This document shows, one piece after another, positions 56,151-64,000 of a DNA stretch of 64,000 nucleotides. Below the pieces are notes generated by a model. It was not told the origin of the DNA. It saw only the letters and a program-made list of their open reading frames with translations, and made no database searches. The translations under genes were made by a program, and so were the position numbers. The stretch spans positions 310,001 to 374,000 of the forward strand of contig NZ_JYMT01000004.1 of NCBI RefSeq assembly GCF_000938305.1, given 5' to 3'. This DNA comes from Bradyrhizobium sp. LTSP885 (lineage in GTDB: Bacteria; Pseudomonadota; Alphaproteobacteria; Rhizobiales; Xanthobacteraceae). Numbering within the stretch: position 1 is the stretch's first letter; each line of letters begins with the position of its first letter.

Positions 56151-57419
56151 TCAGAGGAAGCGGGAGGGAGCGAAAGGTTGAAGCGGAATTTCCGGCGGTT
56201 TGCCGCTGAGCAACTGCGCGACCAGCCGGCCGGTGCGGGCCGAGCCGACCAGGCCGACATGGCCATGGCCGAACGCGTAGACCACGTCGCGCGTGGCGCG
56301 CGCATAGCCGATACAGGGACGGCCGTCCGGCATGCTCGGGCGATGGCCGAACCAGGTTTTGATGCGCGAGGCCGGAATGTTCTTCGGCAGCTTCGGGAAC
56401 ATGCTGAAGAGGTTGTCGCGCAGGATCTCGGCGCGCTTCCAGTTCGGCGCGGCGTCGAGGCCGGCGATCTCAACGGTGCCGGCGGCGCGCAGGCCCTTGT
56501 CGGTCCAGTTGACGACCATTTTTGCATCCGAGGCCATCATCGAATTGCGCGGACCGGATTCCGGATTCTCGATCATGACGTGATAGCCGCGTTCGGTCTC
56601 CAGCGGCAGCGGATCGCCGATCGAGGCGGAGAGCTGTTTTGAGCGCGCGCCGGCGGCCACGACGGCCGCATCGCAGGCGATCTCGCCGCTGTCGGTGACT
56701 ACGGCCACGAGCTTGTTGCCGTCAAGCCGGAGGCCGGTCGCCTTGGCGGCAACACGCACGGCACCGTTGGCGATCGCGTGTGCGGCAAGCGCGGCAACAT
56801 AGCTGCCGGGATCGCGGCAACGGCCGGCCTCCTCGACCACGACGCCGAATTTGTAGCGCGGATCCAGATCAGGCTCGCGCTGTCGCATTTCGTCTTCGTC
56901 GAGCTCGAGCCATTCGATGCCGACGCGCTTGCGGATGCGCCAACCGAGATCCCCATCAAACGGCGCGCGCGAGGGATACACATGCATCACCCCGCGACGC
57001 TCGATCAGTTCGGGCACCCCCGCCTCGTCCGCGAGCTGCTTGTGCAGCAGCGGCGCGTCCTTGAGGAGATCGCGCAGCGCCCGCGCCGTGGCCTCGACCT
57101 GCGCCTCGGTCCAACTCGACAGCAGGTACTTGATCAGCCACGGCAACGCCTTCGGCAGATAGGACCAGCGGATCGCGAGCGGCCCCATCGGGTCCATGAG
57201 ATAGCCCGGGACCTTCTTCCAGGTGCCGGGCTCGGCCGGCGGGATCACCGAATGCGACGACAGCCAGCCCGCATTGCCGTAGCTCGCGGCCTGCTCACCA
57301 CCGGGCTCGCCGGGATCGATCAGCGTGACGCGATGGCCCTCGCGCAGCGCCTCGATGGCGCTGATGACGCCGATCGCGCCGGCGCCGATGATCGCAACGT
57401 GGCGGCCCGCAGCAGTCAT
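56151..57419 (-). CDS. FAD-dependent D-amino acid dehydrogenase (DadA family)
   Basis: A 422-residue flavoprotein of the DadA/DAO family. The dinucleotide site is IIGAGAIGVISAIEAL (about residues 10-25), with the acid residue in VTLIDPGEPG. It deaminates a D-amino acid to a 2-oxo acid and passes electrons to the respiratory chain. Its start overlaps the stop of the TPP enzyme gene by one base, and the racemase start lies 12 bp downstream. The exact substrate is unknown. Confidence 0.9.
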   Translation of the reverse strand: MTAAGRHVAIIGAGAIGVISAIEALREGHRVTLIDPGEPGGEQAASYGNAGWLSSHSVIPPAEPGTWKKVPGYLMDPMGPLAIRWSYLPKALPWLIKYLLSSWTEAQVEATARALRDLLKDAPLLHKQLADEAGVPELIERRGVMHVYPSRAPFDGDLGWRIRKRVGIEWLELDEDEMRQREPDLDPRYKFGVVVEEAGRCRDPGSYVAALAAHAIANGAVRVAAKATGLRLDGNKLVAVVTDSGEIACDAAVVAAGARSKQLSASIGDPLPLETERGYHVMIENPESGPRNSMMASDAKMVVNWTDKGLRAAGTVEIAGLDAAPNWKRAEILRDNLFSMFPKLPKNIPASRIKTWFGHRPSMPDGRPCIGYARATRDVVYAFGHGHVGLVGSARTGRLVAQLLSGKPPEIPLQPFAPSRFL

Positions 57420-59083
57420 CAGCGCTTCGCCTCCTCAGGCACGAAATCCTTGCCGACCGACATCGCGCGCGGATCGACCAGGCAATGCAGGATCGCCGGC
57501 TTGCCGGACGCGAGCGCGCGCTCGAAGGCCGGCGCGAACTCCTCGGTGCGTTCGACCCGCTCGCCATGGCCGCCGAACGCCTTGGCGTAAAGCGCGAAGT
57601 CCGGGTTCTTGAGCTGGGTGCCGACGACGCGGCCGGGATAGTCGCGCTCCTGGTGCATGCGGATGGTGCCGTATTGCCCGTTGTCGATCACGACGACGAT
57701 CAGCGCCGCATCGTATTGAACGGCGGTGGCGAACTCCTGCCCGTTCATCAGGAAGCAGCCGTCACCGGCAAACGCGACGACGACGCGGTCGGGAAATTGC
57801 CGTTTTGCCAGCACCGCCGCCGGTACGCCATAACCCATCGAGCCCGAGGTCGGCGCGAGCTGCGTGGCAAACGTATGGAAACGGTGGTGGCGATGAATCC
57901 AGCCGGCGTAATTGCCGGCGCCGTTGCAGACGATCGCGTCCTTCGGCAGCCGGTCGCGCAGCCAGGTCATGACCTGACCGTACTGGAAGCTGCCGGGCAG
58001 CTCGCGCGGTTTGTCGGTCCAGGCCAGATAATCCGCATGCGCTTTCGCGGCTTCGCCCTTCCACGCCGGAGCGGCTGATGGCTTCAGCGTCTCGACGGCA
58101 GCCGCGAACGCGGCCGGCGTCGCCTGGATCGCCAGCGCCGGCTGATAGATGCGGCCGAGCTCCTCCGAGCCGGGATGGACGTGAATCAGCTTCTGGCTCG
58201 GCACGGGGATATCGAACAGCGTGTAGGACGATGACGGCATTTCCGACATGCGGCCGCCGATCAAAAGGATCACATCGGCGCCGGTGATGCGATCCTTCAG
58301 CTTGGGGCTCGGACCGATGCCGAGATCGCCGGCATAATGCGAATGATCGGCGTCGAACAGCGAGGCGCGGCGGAACGAAGTCGTCACAGGCAGATCGAAG
58401 GCTTCGGCAAAGCGCGCGATGCCCTTGGCGGCATCAGCGGTCCAGCCGGAGCCGCCGAGGATCACGATCGGCGCCTTGGCGCCCGCGAGCATCGCGCCGA
58501 CACGTTCGAGGTCTGACGGCGCCGGCCAGCTCACCGCCGGCTCGACGCGCGGCGCATCGGCGACCGCCGCGGTCTCGGTCAACATGTTCTCCGGCAACGC
58601 GATCACGACCGGACCTGGGCGGCCCTGCAGCGCGACGCGGAAGGCGCGCGCGACCAGTTCCGGAATGCGATCGGGCGAGTCGATCTCGACCGCCCATTTC
58701 GCCATCGATCCGAACACCGCCTTGTAGTCGAGCTCCTGGAACGCCTCGCGCTCGCGCATGCCGGTGTCGACCTGGCCGACGAACAGGATCATCGGGGTCG
58801 AGTCCTGCATCGCGATGTGCACGCCATGGGCGGCATTGGTCGCGCCGGGACCGCGGGTCACAAAGCAGATGCCCGGACGTCCCGTGAGCTTGCCATAGGC
58901 TTCCGCCATCATCGCCGCCCCGCCTTCGGCGCGGCAGATCACGACGTCGATCTGGCTGTCATGCAGCGCATCGAGCGCTGCGAGGTAGCTTTCGCCGGGC
59001 ACGCAGGTGACGCGCTCGACGCCATGGGCGACGAGCTGGTCGATGAGGATCTGGCCCCCGGTGCGGGCGTTGGTTTTAGTCAT
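57419..59083 (-). CDS. Thiamine pyrophosphate-dependent enzyme (acetolactate-synthase-like)
   Basis: A 554-residue three-domain TPP enzyme. The activating glutamate is in CRAEGGAAMMAEAYG (about residue 53), and the TPP/Mg site is GDGCFLMNGQEFATA followed by a VIDN (about residues 435-465). It may decarboxylate a 2-oxo acid or join an oxo acid with a second molecule. It resembles the large subunit of acetolactate synthase but has no small regulatory subunit gene beside it. It overlaps the aminotransferase gene by four bases. Confidence 0.88.
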   Translation of the reverse strand: MTKTNARTGGQILIDQLVAHGVERVTCVPGESYLAALDALHDSQIDVVICRAEGGAAMMAEAYGKLTGRPGICFVTRGPGATNAAHGVHIAMQDSTPMILFVGQVDTGMREREAFQELDYKAVFGSMAKWAVEIDSPDRIPELVARAFRVALQGRPGPVVIALPENMLTETAAVADAPRVEPAVSWPAPSDLERVGAMLAGAKAPIVILGGSGWTADAAKGIARFAEAFDLPVTTSFRRASLFDADHSHYAGDLGIGPSPKLKDRITGADVILLIGGRMSEMPSSSYTLFDIPVPSQKLIHVHPGSEELGRIYQPALAIQATPAAFAAAVETLKPSAAPAWKGEAAKAHADYLAWTDKPRELPGSFQYGQVMTWLRDRLPKDAIVCNGAGNYAGWIHRHHRFHTFATQLAPTSGSMGYGVPAAVLAKRQFPDRVVVAFAGDGCFLMNGQEFATAVQYDAALIVVVIDNGQYGTIRMHQERDYPGRVVGTQLKNPDFALYAKAFGGHGERVERTEEFAPAFERALASGKPAILHCLVDPRAMSVGKDFVPEEAKR

Positions 59084-60306
59084 GACAGCTCCCTGCAGGC
59101 TTTGGCGATACGGCTGAGCGCTTCGCGCAGATTTTGGTCCGAGGTTGCGTAGGATAGACGGAAATACGGCGCAAGGCCGAAGCAGCTGCCGGGGACCACC
59201 GCGACGTCATGCTGTTCCAAAAGATAGCGGCAAAAGCTGCTGTCGCTGTCGATGTGCACGCCACCGGGCGTCCGCCGCCCGATCAGGCCGGCGCAGCTCG
59301 CAAAGGTATAAAACGCGCCCTCGGGACGGCGGCAGCTCACGCCTTCGATCGTGTTGAGTCCATCGACCACCAGGTCGCGGCGGCGCTGGAAGGCCTCGCG
59401 GCGTTCGACCAGGATACCCTGCGGCCCGGTCAGCGCCGCAATCGCCGCCGCCTGGCTCACCGAGGACGGATTGGTCGTGCTCTGGCTCTGCACCACGGCC
59501 ATCGCCGCGATCAGCTCGCGCGGCCCGCCGCCATAACCGACCCGCCAACCGGTCATCGCATAGGCTTTTGAAACCCCGTTGACGGTCAGCGTGCGCGACT
59601 TCAGGCCGGGTTCGAGCGCCGCCGCGGTGACGAAGGGCATCCCGTCATAGGTCAGGTGCTCGTAGATATCGTCTGACATCAGCCAGACCTGCGGATGGCG
59701 CATCAGCACGTCGAGGATCGGGCGCAGCTGCGCTGCGGAATACGCCGCGCCGGTCGGATTGGACGGCGAGTTCAGCAGCAGCCAGCGCGTCCGCGGCGTG
59801 ATCGCGCGTTCGAGATCATCAGCATCGAGACGAAAGCCGTTGTCCTCGCGGCAGGCGACGTCGACCGGCGTGCCGTCCGCGATCTTCACCATGTCGGCGT
59901 AGCTGGTCCAATAGGGCGCGGCAAGAATCACCTCGTCACCCGGGCTGAGCGTCGCCATGAAGGCGTTGTGGATCACCTGCTTGGCGCCGGCGCCGGCCGT
60001 AATCTCGTCGCTGCCGTAATCGACGCCGTTCTCGCGGCGGAATTTCACAGCGATCGCCGCCTTCAGCTCGGGGGTGCCGTCGAGGATCGTGTATTTGGTC
60101 TGGCCGGCGCGGATCGCCTGTTCGGCGGCGGCCTTGACGTGGTCGGGTGTGTCGAAATCGGGCTCGCCGGCGCCGAGAATGATGACGGGGCGCCCTTCCC
60201 GCTTCAACCGCTGCGCGACCGCGCCGATCTTGAGGATCTCCGACACGCCGATCGCGCCGATGCGCTGGGCGGGGCGAAAGCTCGATGGCGTTTCCTGGAC
60301 GGTCAC
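59080..60306 (-). CDS. Class I/II aminotransferase (aspartate aminotransferase type)
   Basis: A 408-residue PLP-dependent enzyme close to type I-gamma aspartate aminotransferases of rhizobia. The PLP aspartate is in WLMSDDIYEHLTYD and the lysine in NGVSKAYAMTGWRVGY. The GTG at 60306 is chosen because GGAG lies eight bases upstream, and because a longer frame would run through the RidA gene. It transfers an amino group between an amino acid and a 2-oxo acid of the pathway. Confidence 0.92.
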   Translation of the reverse strand: MTVQETPSSFRPAQRIGAIGVSEILKIGAVAQRLKREGRPVIILGAGEPDFDTPDHVKAAAEQAIRAGQTKYTILDGTPELKAAIAVKFRRENGVDYGSDEITAGAGAKQVIHNAFMATLSPGDEVILAAPYWTSYADMVKIADGTPVDVACREDNGFRLDADDLERAITPRTRWLLLNSPSNPTGAAYSAAQLRPILDVLMRHPQVWLMSDDIYEHLTYDGMPFVTAAALEPGLKSRTLTVNGVSKAYAMTGWRVGYGGGPRELIAAMAVVQSQSTTNPSSVSQAAAIAALTGPQGILVERREAFQRRRDLVVDGLNTIEGVSCRRPEGAFYTFASCAGLIGRRTPGGVHIDSDSSFCRYLLEQHDVAVVPGSCFGLAPYFRLSYATSDQNLREALSRIAKACRELS

Positions 60307-60325
60307 GGCGCGCTCCGATGCATTG

Positions 60326-60679
60326 CTACTTGCGCGCGGCGATTGCGATGACCTCGATGCGAAAAGCGGGATCGGCGAGTTCGACCTTGCCGCAGGCGCG
60401 GGTCGGCGCGTTGCCCGGCACCACCCAGGCGTCATAGACCGCGTTCATCGCGGCGAAATCGTCCATGCTCTTGAGCCAGACCTGCACGCTGAGCAGGCGC
60501 GACTTGTCGGTGCCGGCCTGCGCCAGCATGTCGTCGACCTTCGCGAGCGCCTCGCGCGTCTGCTGGGCGATGTCGGCGGTCTTGGTGTCCGCGACCTGGC
60601 CGGCGAGGAAGACGAGATCGCCGAACACGCTGGCGCGGCTACGGCGCGCGTTCTGGTCGATGCGGGTGATGTCGGACAT
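60326..60679 (-). CDS. RidA family imine/enamine deaminase
   Basis: A 117-residue Rid protein. The key arginine that binds the carboxylate is in NAPTRACGKVEL (about residue 94). RidA proteins hydrolyse reactive imines and enamines made by PLP enzymes and amino acid oxidases, so it fits between the DadA-like and aminotransferase genes. The length is close to the 128 residues usual for RidA. Confidence 0.92.
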   Translation of the reverse strand: MSDITRIDQNARRSRASVFGDLVFLAGQVADTKTADIAQQTREALAKVDDMLAQAGTDKSRLLSVQVWLKSMDDFAAMNAVYDAWVVPGNAPTRACGKVELADPAFRIEVIAIAARK

Positions 60680-60706
60680 GCGAGATTCCTGTTGGTTCGG
60701 ATGAAG

Positions 60707-61624
60707 TCAGCGGCCGGTCGCGATGATGCGGCGGCAATGCTCGAGCGCGGCGCCGATCAGATTGTCGCTCGCCTCGGGCGTGCGGAACGCCGAATGCGCC
60801 GACAGCGTCACGTTCGGCAGCGTGGTCAGCACATGGCCGGCCGGCAGCGGCTCGACGGTGAAGACGTCGAGGCCGGCATGGGCGATGTGGCCCGAACGCA
60901 ATGCGTCGATCATGGCGTCCTCATCGACCAGCGCACCACGCGCGGTATTGATCAGGATGGCGCCGGGACGCATTGCGGCGACGCGCTCGCGGGACAGGAA
61001 ATTCTTGGTGTCGTCGCTGAGCAGGAGATGCAGCGAGATCACGTGACTCTCGGTCAACAGCCGCTCCAGCGGCACGAACTCGACACCCGGATGCGCCTTC
61101 GCGGTCCGGTTCCAGGCCAGCACCTTCATGCCACAGCCGATCGCCATGCGCGCGGCTTCCGCGGCGATGCCTCCGAAGCCGATCAGCCCCAGCGTCTTGC
61201 CGGTGAGTTGAAGGGCGTCGCGGCGCAGCCAGTTGCCGGCACGCATGCCGCGATCCATCTCGCCAAAGCTCTTCGACGACGCCCACATCAGCGCGATCGC
61301 GCATTCGGCCACGGCCGTGTCGCCATAGCCCTTGATGGTGTGGACCGCGATGCCGTGCTCGCCAAGCTCGTCCGGATTCATGTAGCTGCGCGCGCCGGTG
61401 CCGAGGAACACGACGTGCTTGAGACCGCTGCATTTGGCGGCGATCGCAGTCGGCACCGCGGTGTGATCGACGATCATGATCTCGGCGCCGTCGAGCAGGC
61501 CGGGCAGATCGTCGGGCTTGATGCCGGCATTGCGGTTGATGGCGACGGGCAGGCCTTGCGAGCCCAGCAGCTTTTCAGTGACTGCCGCCAGCGTGTCGTT
61601 GGCATCGACGAATAGAGCGCGCAC
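60707..61624 (-). CDS. D-isomer specific 2-hydroxyacid dehydrogenase
   Basis: A 305-residue NAD-dependent dehydrogenase. The Rossmann motif is GLIGFGGIAAEAARMA. The catalytic arginine is in NTARGALVDED, the glutamate in DVFTVEPLP and the histidine in SAHSAFRTPE. It would interconvert a 2-oxo acid and its 2-hydroxy acid. The GTG at 61624 follows AAGGAGAGG. It is the first gene of the minus-strand operon, facing the ABC genes. Confidence 0.92.
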   Translation of the reverse strand: MRALFVDANDTLAAVTEKLLGSQGLPVAINRNAGIKPDDLPGLLDGAEIMIVDHTAVPTAIAAKCSGLKHVVFLGTGARSYMNPDELGEHGIAVHTIKGYGDTAVAECAIALMWASSKSFGEMDRGMRAGNWLRRDALQLTGKTLGLIGFGGIAAEAARMAIGCGMKVLAWNRTAKAHPGVEFVPLERLLTESHVISLHLLLSDDTKNFLSRERVAAMRPGAILINTARGALVDEDAMIDALRSGHIAHAGLDVFTVEPLPAGHVLTTLPNVTLSAHSAFRTPEASDNLIGAALEHCRRIIATGR

Positions 61625-61713
61625 AGGCCTCTCCTTCCAAATCATGAACAGGGCAGCGGCGGGTCTTCGCCTAAGCGGGCCGGGCGACGATCCGAAAGCC
61701 GCACTTGACTGCG

Positions 61714-61737
61714 TTCAATCTTGTATTCAGGATTGAA
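61714..61737. promoter_or_regulatory. Operator-like 24-bp palindrome O1
   Basis: The outer arms are TTCAATC and GATTGAA and the centre holds TGTATTCAG; 20 of 24 positions are symmetric. It lies 90 bp upstream of the dehydrogenase start, where a promoter for the minus-strand operon is expected. The 9-bp core recurs inverted at 61876-61884. Confidence 0.6.
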
Positions 61738-61874
61738 TGCTATTGGCAACCCCCTTCGGTGAAGGATTTTAGCTGCCCGCCTGAAGACTTACCGAAGACC
61801 TGCCGACCGATTGGGCATTTCATGCCTTTGCCGCTTAAATGGTCAGCAAATCAAAATACTGGATTGCATTTTAG

Positions 61875-61886
61875 TCTGAATACAGA
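61875..61886. promoter_or_regulatory. Operator-like palindrome O2
   Basis: TCTGAATACAGA, a 12-bp dyad (10 of 12 symmetric) sharing the core CTGAATACA with O1 on the other strand. It lies 48 bp upstream of the substrate-binding protein start. The gap 61625-61933 otherwise shows no gene. Confidence 0.55.
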
Positions 61887-61933
61887 AATAGTCCGGCCCA
61901 GAACGCTGAACGCATCCGCAAGAGAGGACTGAC

Positions 61934-62773
61934 ATGAATCGCAGGGACGCACTCACCACCGTGGCACTGGCGGGCGCCGCCGCGATTGCCACGACCGCAT
62001 CAGTCAAGGCCGATACGGCGCCGGAATCGACGCTCGAGCGCATCAAGAAGAGCGGCGCGCTGCGGGTCGCCGTGATCGTCGGCCAGGAGCCTTACTTCCA
62101 TAAGGACCTCGCCAGCGGCCAGTGGTCGGGCGCCTGCATCGACATGGCCAACGACATCGCCTCCAAGCTCGGCGCCAAGGTCGAGACGCTGGAATCCACC
62201 TGGGGCAACCAGATCCTCGATCTGCAGGGCGGCAAGGTCGACCTCGCCTTCGCCGTGAACCCGACGCCGGAGCGTTCGCTGGTGATCGACTTCTCCACCC
62301 CGATCCTGGTGCATGCCTTCACCGTCATCACCAAGAAGGGCTTTGCCAAGCCGCAGACCTGGGCCGAAATCAACAAGCCCGAGGTGAAGATCGCGGTCGA
62401 CATCGGCTCGACGCATGAGCTGATCGCGCGCCGCTACTGCCCGAAGGCGACCATCCTCGGCTTCAAGAACCGCGACGAGGCGATCCTGGCGGTCGCCACC
62501 GGCCGTGCCGACTGCAACGTGTCGCTGGCGGTGCTCGCGGTGTCGACGCTGAAGAAGAACCCCAATCTCGGCGAACTCGCGATCCCGCGCCCGCTGCTGA
62601 CGCTGCCGACCAACATGGGCATCCGCGCCGAGTCCGATCGCCGCTACAAGGATTTCCTCAGCGCCTGGGCCGACTACAACCGCACCCTCGGCCAGACCCG
62701 CGAATGGATGCTGAAGGGCTTTGAGGCGGTTGGCCTCGCCCCGGACGACATCCCGCCCGAAGTGCAGTTCTGA
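61934..62773 (+). CDS. Amino-acid ABC transporter substrate-binding protein (family 3)
   Basis: A 279-residue periplasmic binding protein with a Tat-like or Sec signal (MNRRDALTTVALAGAAAIAT). The family core is visible (LRVAVIVGQEPYF near residue 44, GKVDLAFAVNPTPERSLVIDFS near 97). It binds an amino acid or related small acid. It is the first gene of a transporter operon divergent from the catabolic operon, so its ligand is probably the pathway substrate. Confidence 0.93.
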   Translation: MNRRDALTTVALAGAAAIATTASVKADTAPESTLERIKKSGALRVAVIVGQEPYFHKDLASGQWSGACIDMANDIASKLGAKVETLESTWGNQILDLQGGKVDLAFAVNPTPERSLVIDFSTPILVHAFTVITKKGFAKPQTWAEINKPEVKIAVDIGSTHELIARRYCPKATILGFKNRDEAILAVATGRADCNVSLAVLAVSTLKKNPNLGELAIPRPLLTLPTNMGIRAESDRRYKDFLSAWADYNRTLGQTREWMLKGFEAVGLAPDDIPPEVQF

Positions 62774-62783
62774 CGCCGCGCCG

Positions 62784-63446
62784 ATGTACGTCTGGGATTT
62801 CGCGGCGCTCAAGCCCTACTGGCCCCTGATCTGGCAGGGCCTGCTGGTCACCATCTTCTATACGGTGACAACCGTGGCCGCGGGGCTCGTGATCGGGCTC
62901 GTCGTCGGCATCCTGCGCACCAATTCGCCGCGCTGGATCACGATGCCGCTACGCTTCTACATCGAAGTGTTCCGCTGCACCCCGTTGCTGGTGCAGCTGG
63001 TCTGGGTCTACTACGCCCTGCCCGTGCTGATCGGCGTCGACATGTCGCCGGCGATGGCCTGCTTCGTGACGCTCTCGCTCTACGCCGGCTCGTTCTACGC
63101 GGAGATCTTCCGCGGCGGCATCGAGGCCGTCGATAAAGGCCAGTGGGAGGCCGGGCGCGCCATCGGCATGCGCCGTGGCAAGATTTTTCGGCGCATCGTG
63201 CTGCCACAGGCGATCCAGGTGATGATCCCCTCCTTCATCAACCAGACCATCATGCAACTGAAGAACACCTCGCTGGTCTCGGTGGTCGCGGTCGGCGACC
63301 TGCTCTACCAGGGCTCGGTGATCACGGCGACGAGCTACCGGCCGCTCGAGGTCTACTCAACGATCGCGGTGCTGTATTTCGTGGTGCTGTTTCCGCTCAC
63401 CCTGGTCGCCGACCAGATCGAGCTCAAGCTGGGAGCGCACCGATGA
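62784..63446 (+). CDS. Amino-acid ABC transporter permease (HisM/GlnP type)
   Basis: A 220-residue inner-membrane permease with about five helices. The conserved EAA region is [20 protein letters not shown]. The ATG at 62784 is preferred, since the longer frame overlaps the binding-protein gene. Its stop overlaps the ATPase start by ATGA. Confidence 0.93.
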   Translation: MYVWDFAALKPYWPLIWQGLLVTIFYTVTTVAAGLVIGLVVGILRTNSPRWITMPLRFYIEVFRCTPLLVQLVWVYYALPVLIGVDMSPAMACFVTLSLYAGSFYAEIFRGGIEAVDKGQWEAGRAIGMRRGKIFRRIVLPQAIQVMIPSFINQTIMQLKNTSLVSVVAVGDLLYQGSVITATSYRPLEVYSTIAVLYFVVLFPLTLVADQIELKLGAHR

Positions 63447-64000
63447 CCGCAAACGGCGCGACGCTGGCAGCCAGCAACATCCACAAGGCGTTCGGCGACA
63501 ACCAGGTGCTGAAGGGCGCCTCGCTGTCGGTGGCGCGTGGCGAAGTCGTGACCCTGATCGGCGCCAGCGGAAGCGGCAAGTCGACCTTCCTGCGCTGCCT
63601 CAATCTGCTCGAGATGCCGCAACAGGGCGAGCTTGCGATCGGCACGCATCGCTTCACCTTCGGCACCGGCCTGCGCGCGCCAGCGGACGCACAACTGGCG
63701 CAACTGCGCCAGAACGTCGGCATGGTGTTCCAGCACTTCAACCTGTTCCCACACATGTCGGTGCTGCGCAATCTCACCGAGGGTCCGGTCCAGGTGAAAG
63801 GCCTGTCGCAGGTCGAGGCCGATGCGCTCGGCCGCGACTTACTGGCCAAGGTCGGCCTCGCCGACAAGGCCGACGCTTATCCGAGCCGGCTGTCCGGCGG
63901 CCAGAAGCAGCGCGTCGCGATCGCCCGCGCGCTCGCCATGAAGCCCGACGTGATGCTGTTCGACGAGCCGACCTCCGCGCTCGATCCCGAGCTCGTCGGC
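63443..64000 (+). CDS. Amino-acid ABC transporter ATPase (partial, cut by window end)
   Basis: The first 186 residues of a polar amino-acid ABC ATPase. Walker A is [10 protein letters not shown] (about residues 40-49), the Q-loop lies in [13 protein letters not shown], the signature is [15 protein letters not shown] and Walker B is [12 protein letters not shown]. It drives the permease encoded just upstream. The gene continues past 64000. Confidence 0.93.
   Translation, partial: MTANGATLAASNIHKAFGDNQVLKGASLSVARGEVVTLIGASGSGKSTFLRCLNLLEMPQQGELAIGTHRFTFGTGLRAPADAQLAQLRQNVGMVFQHFNLFPHMSVLRNLTEGPVQVKGLSQVEADALGRDLLAKVGLADKADAYPSRLSGGQKQRVAIARALAMKPDVMLFDEPTSALDPELVG

Overview
The window looks like a chromosomal segment of an alphaproteobacterium, most probably Bradyrhizobium or a close relative. 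The grounds are the high GC, the AcpXL/LpxXL very-long-chain lipid A cluster (a Rhizobiales trait), a cyoABCD quinol oxidase, dense overlapping operons, and families of intergenic palindromic repeats of a kind I associate with Bradyrhizobium from memory. There are 61 intact, complete or edge-truncated genes plus one frameshifted gene given as two parts. I saw no tRNA, rRNA, CRISPR array, integrase, transposase or phage genes.

Layout. 1-2000: a DUF3298-like secreted protein whose start lies in a repeat, a small secreted protein, and a repeat mosaic flanked by possible gene remnants. 2057-4132: a methyl-accepting chemotaxis protein. 4149-10708 (minus strand): cyoDCBA, a PPC-domain protein, a small protein, a sorbosone/glucose dehydrogenase-like lipoprotein and a DUF2231 membrane protein, perhaps one respiratory branch. 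10822-14154: penicillin-binding protein 1A and a coiled-coil protein. 14197-24517: an oligopeptide/glutathione-type ABC importer between two Ntn-hydrolase genes (gamma-glutamyltransferase and a C45 acyltransferase/peptidase), with a divergent double-wHTH GntR regulator and a class III aminotransferase. 24769-30546: BA14K-like protein, SoxC-type sulfite dehydrogenase with its cytochrome c, extradiol dioxygenase, small membrane protein, GGDEF-EAL protein.

30937-35887: HerA-type ATPase, AhpD-like protein, MgtC, ParB-like protein, KirBac channel and a small membrane protein. 36066-40314: acpXL, fabZ, two ketosynthases and lpxXL, which build and attach the very-long-chain lipid A acyl group. 40324-47347: orphan PotF-like protein, aminotransferase, rhodanese, GNAT, Kup potassium transporter and a MotA/MotB stator pair. 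47728-49410: a quinone oxidoreductase and a 0.7 kb repeat cluster. 49411-54485: an accessory-looking stretch holding an O-methyltransferase, a membrane protein whose N-terminus copies that methyltransferase, a regulator broken by a frameshift, an ankyrin protein and a SnoaL-like protein.

54659-64000: a divergent catabolic locus. Seven tightly packed minus-strand genes (GntR, Asp/Glu racemase, DadA-like oxidase, TPP enzyme, aminotransferase, RidA, 2-hydroxyacid dehydrogenase) face an amino-acid-type ABC transporter across an intergenic region holding two operator-like sites. This and the 14-24 kb locus are the best candidates for undescribed pathways; the substrates cannot be read from sequence alone.
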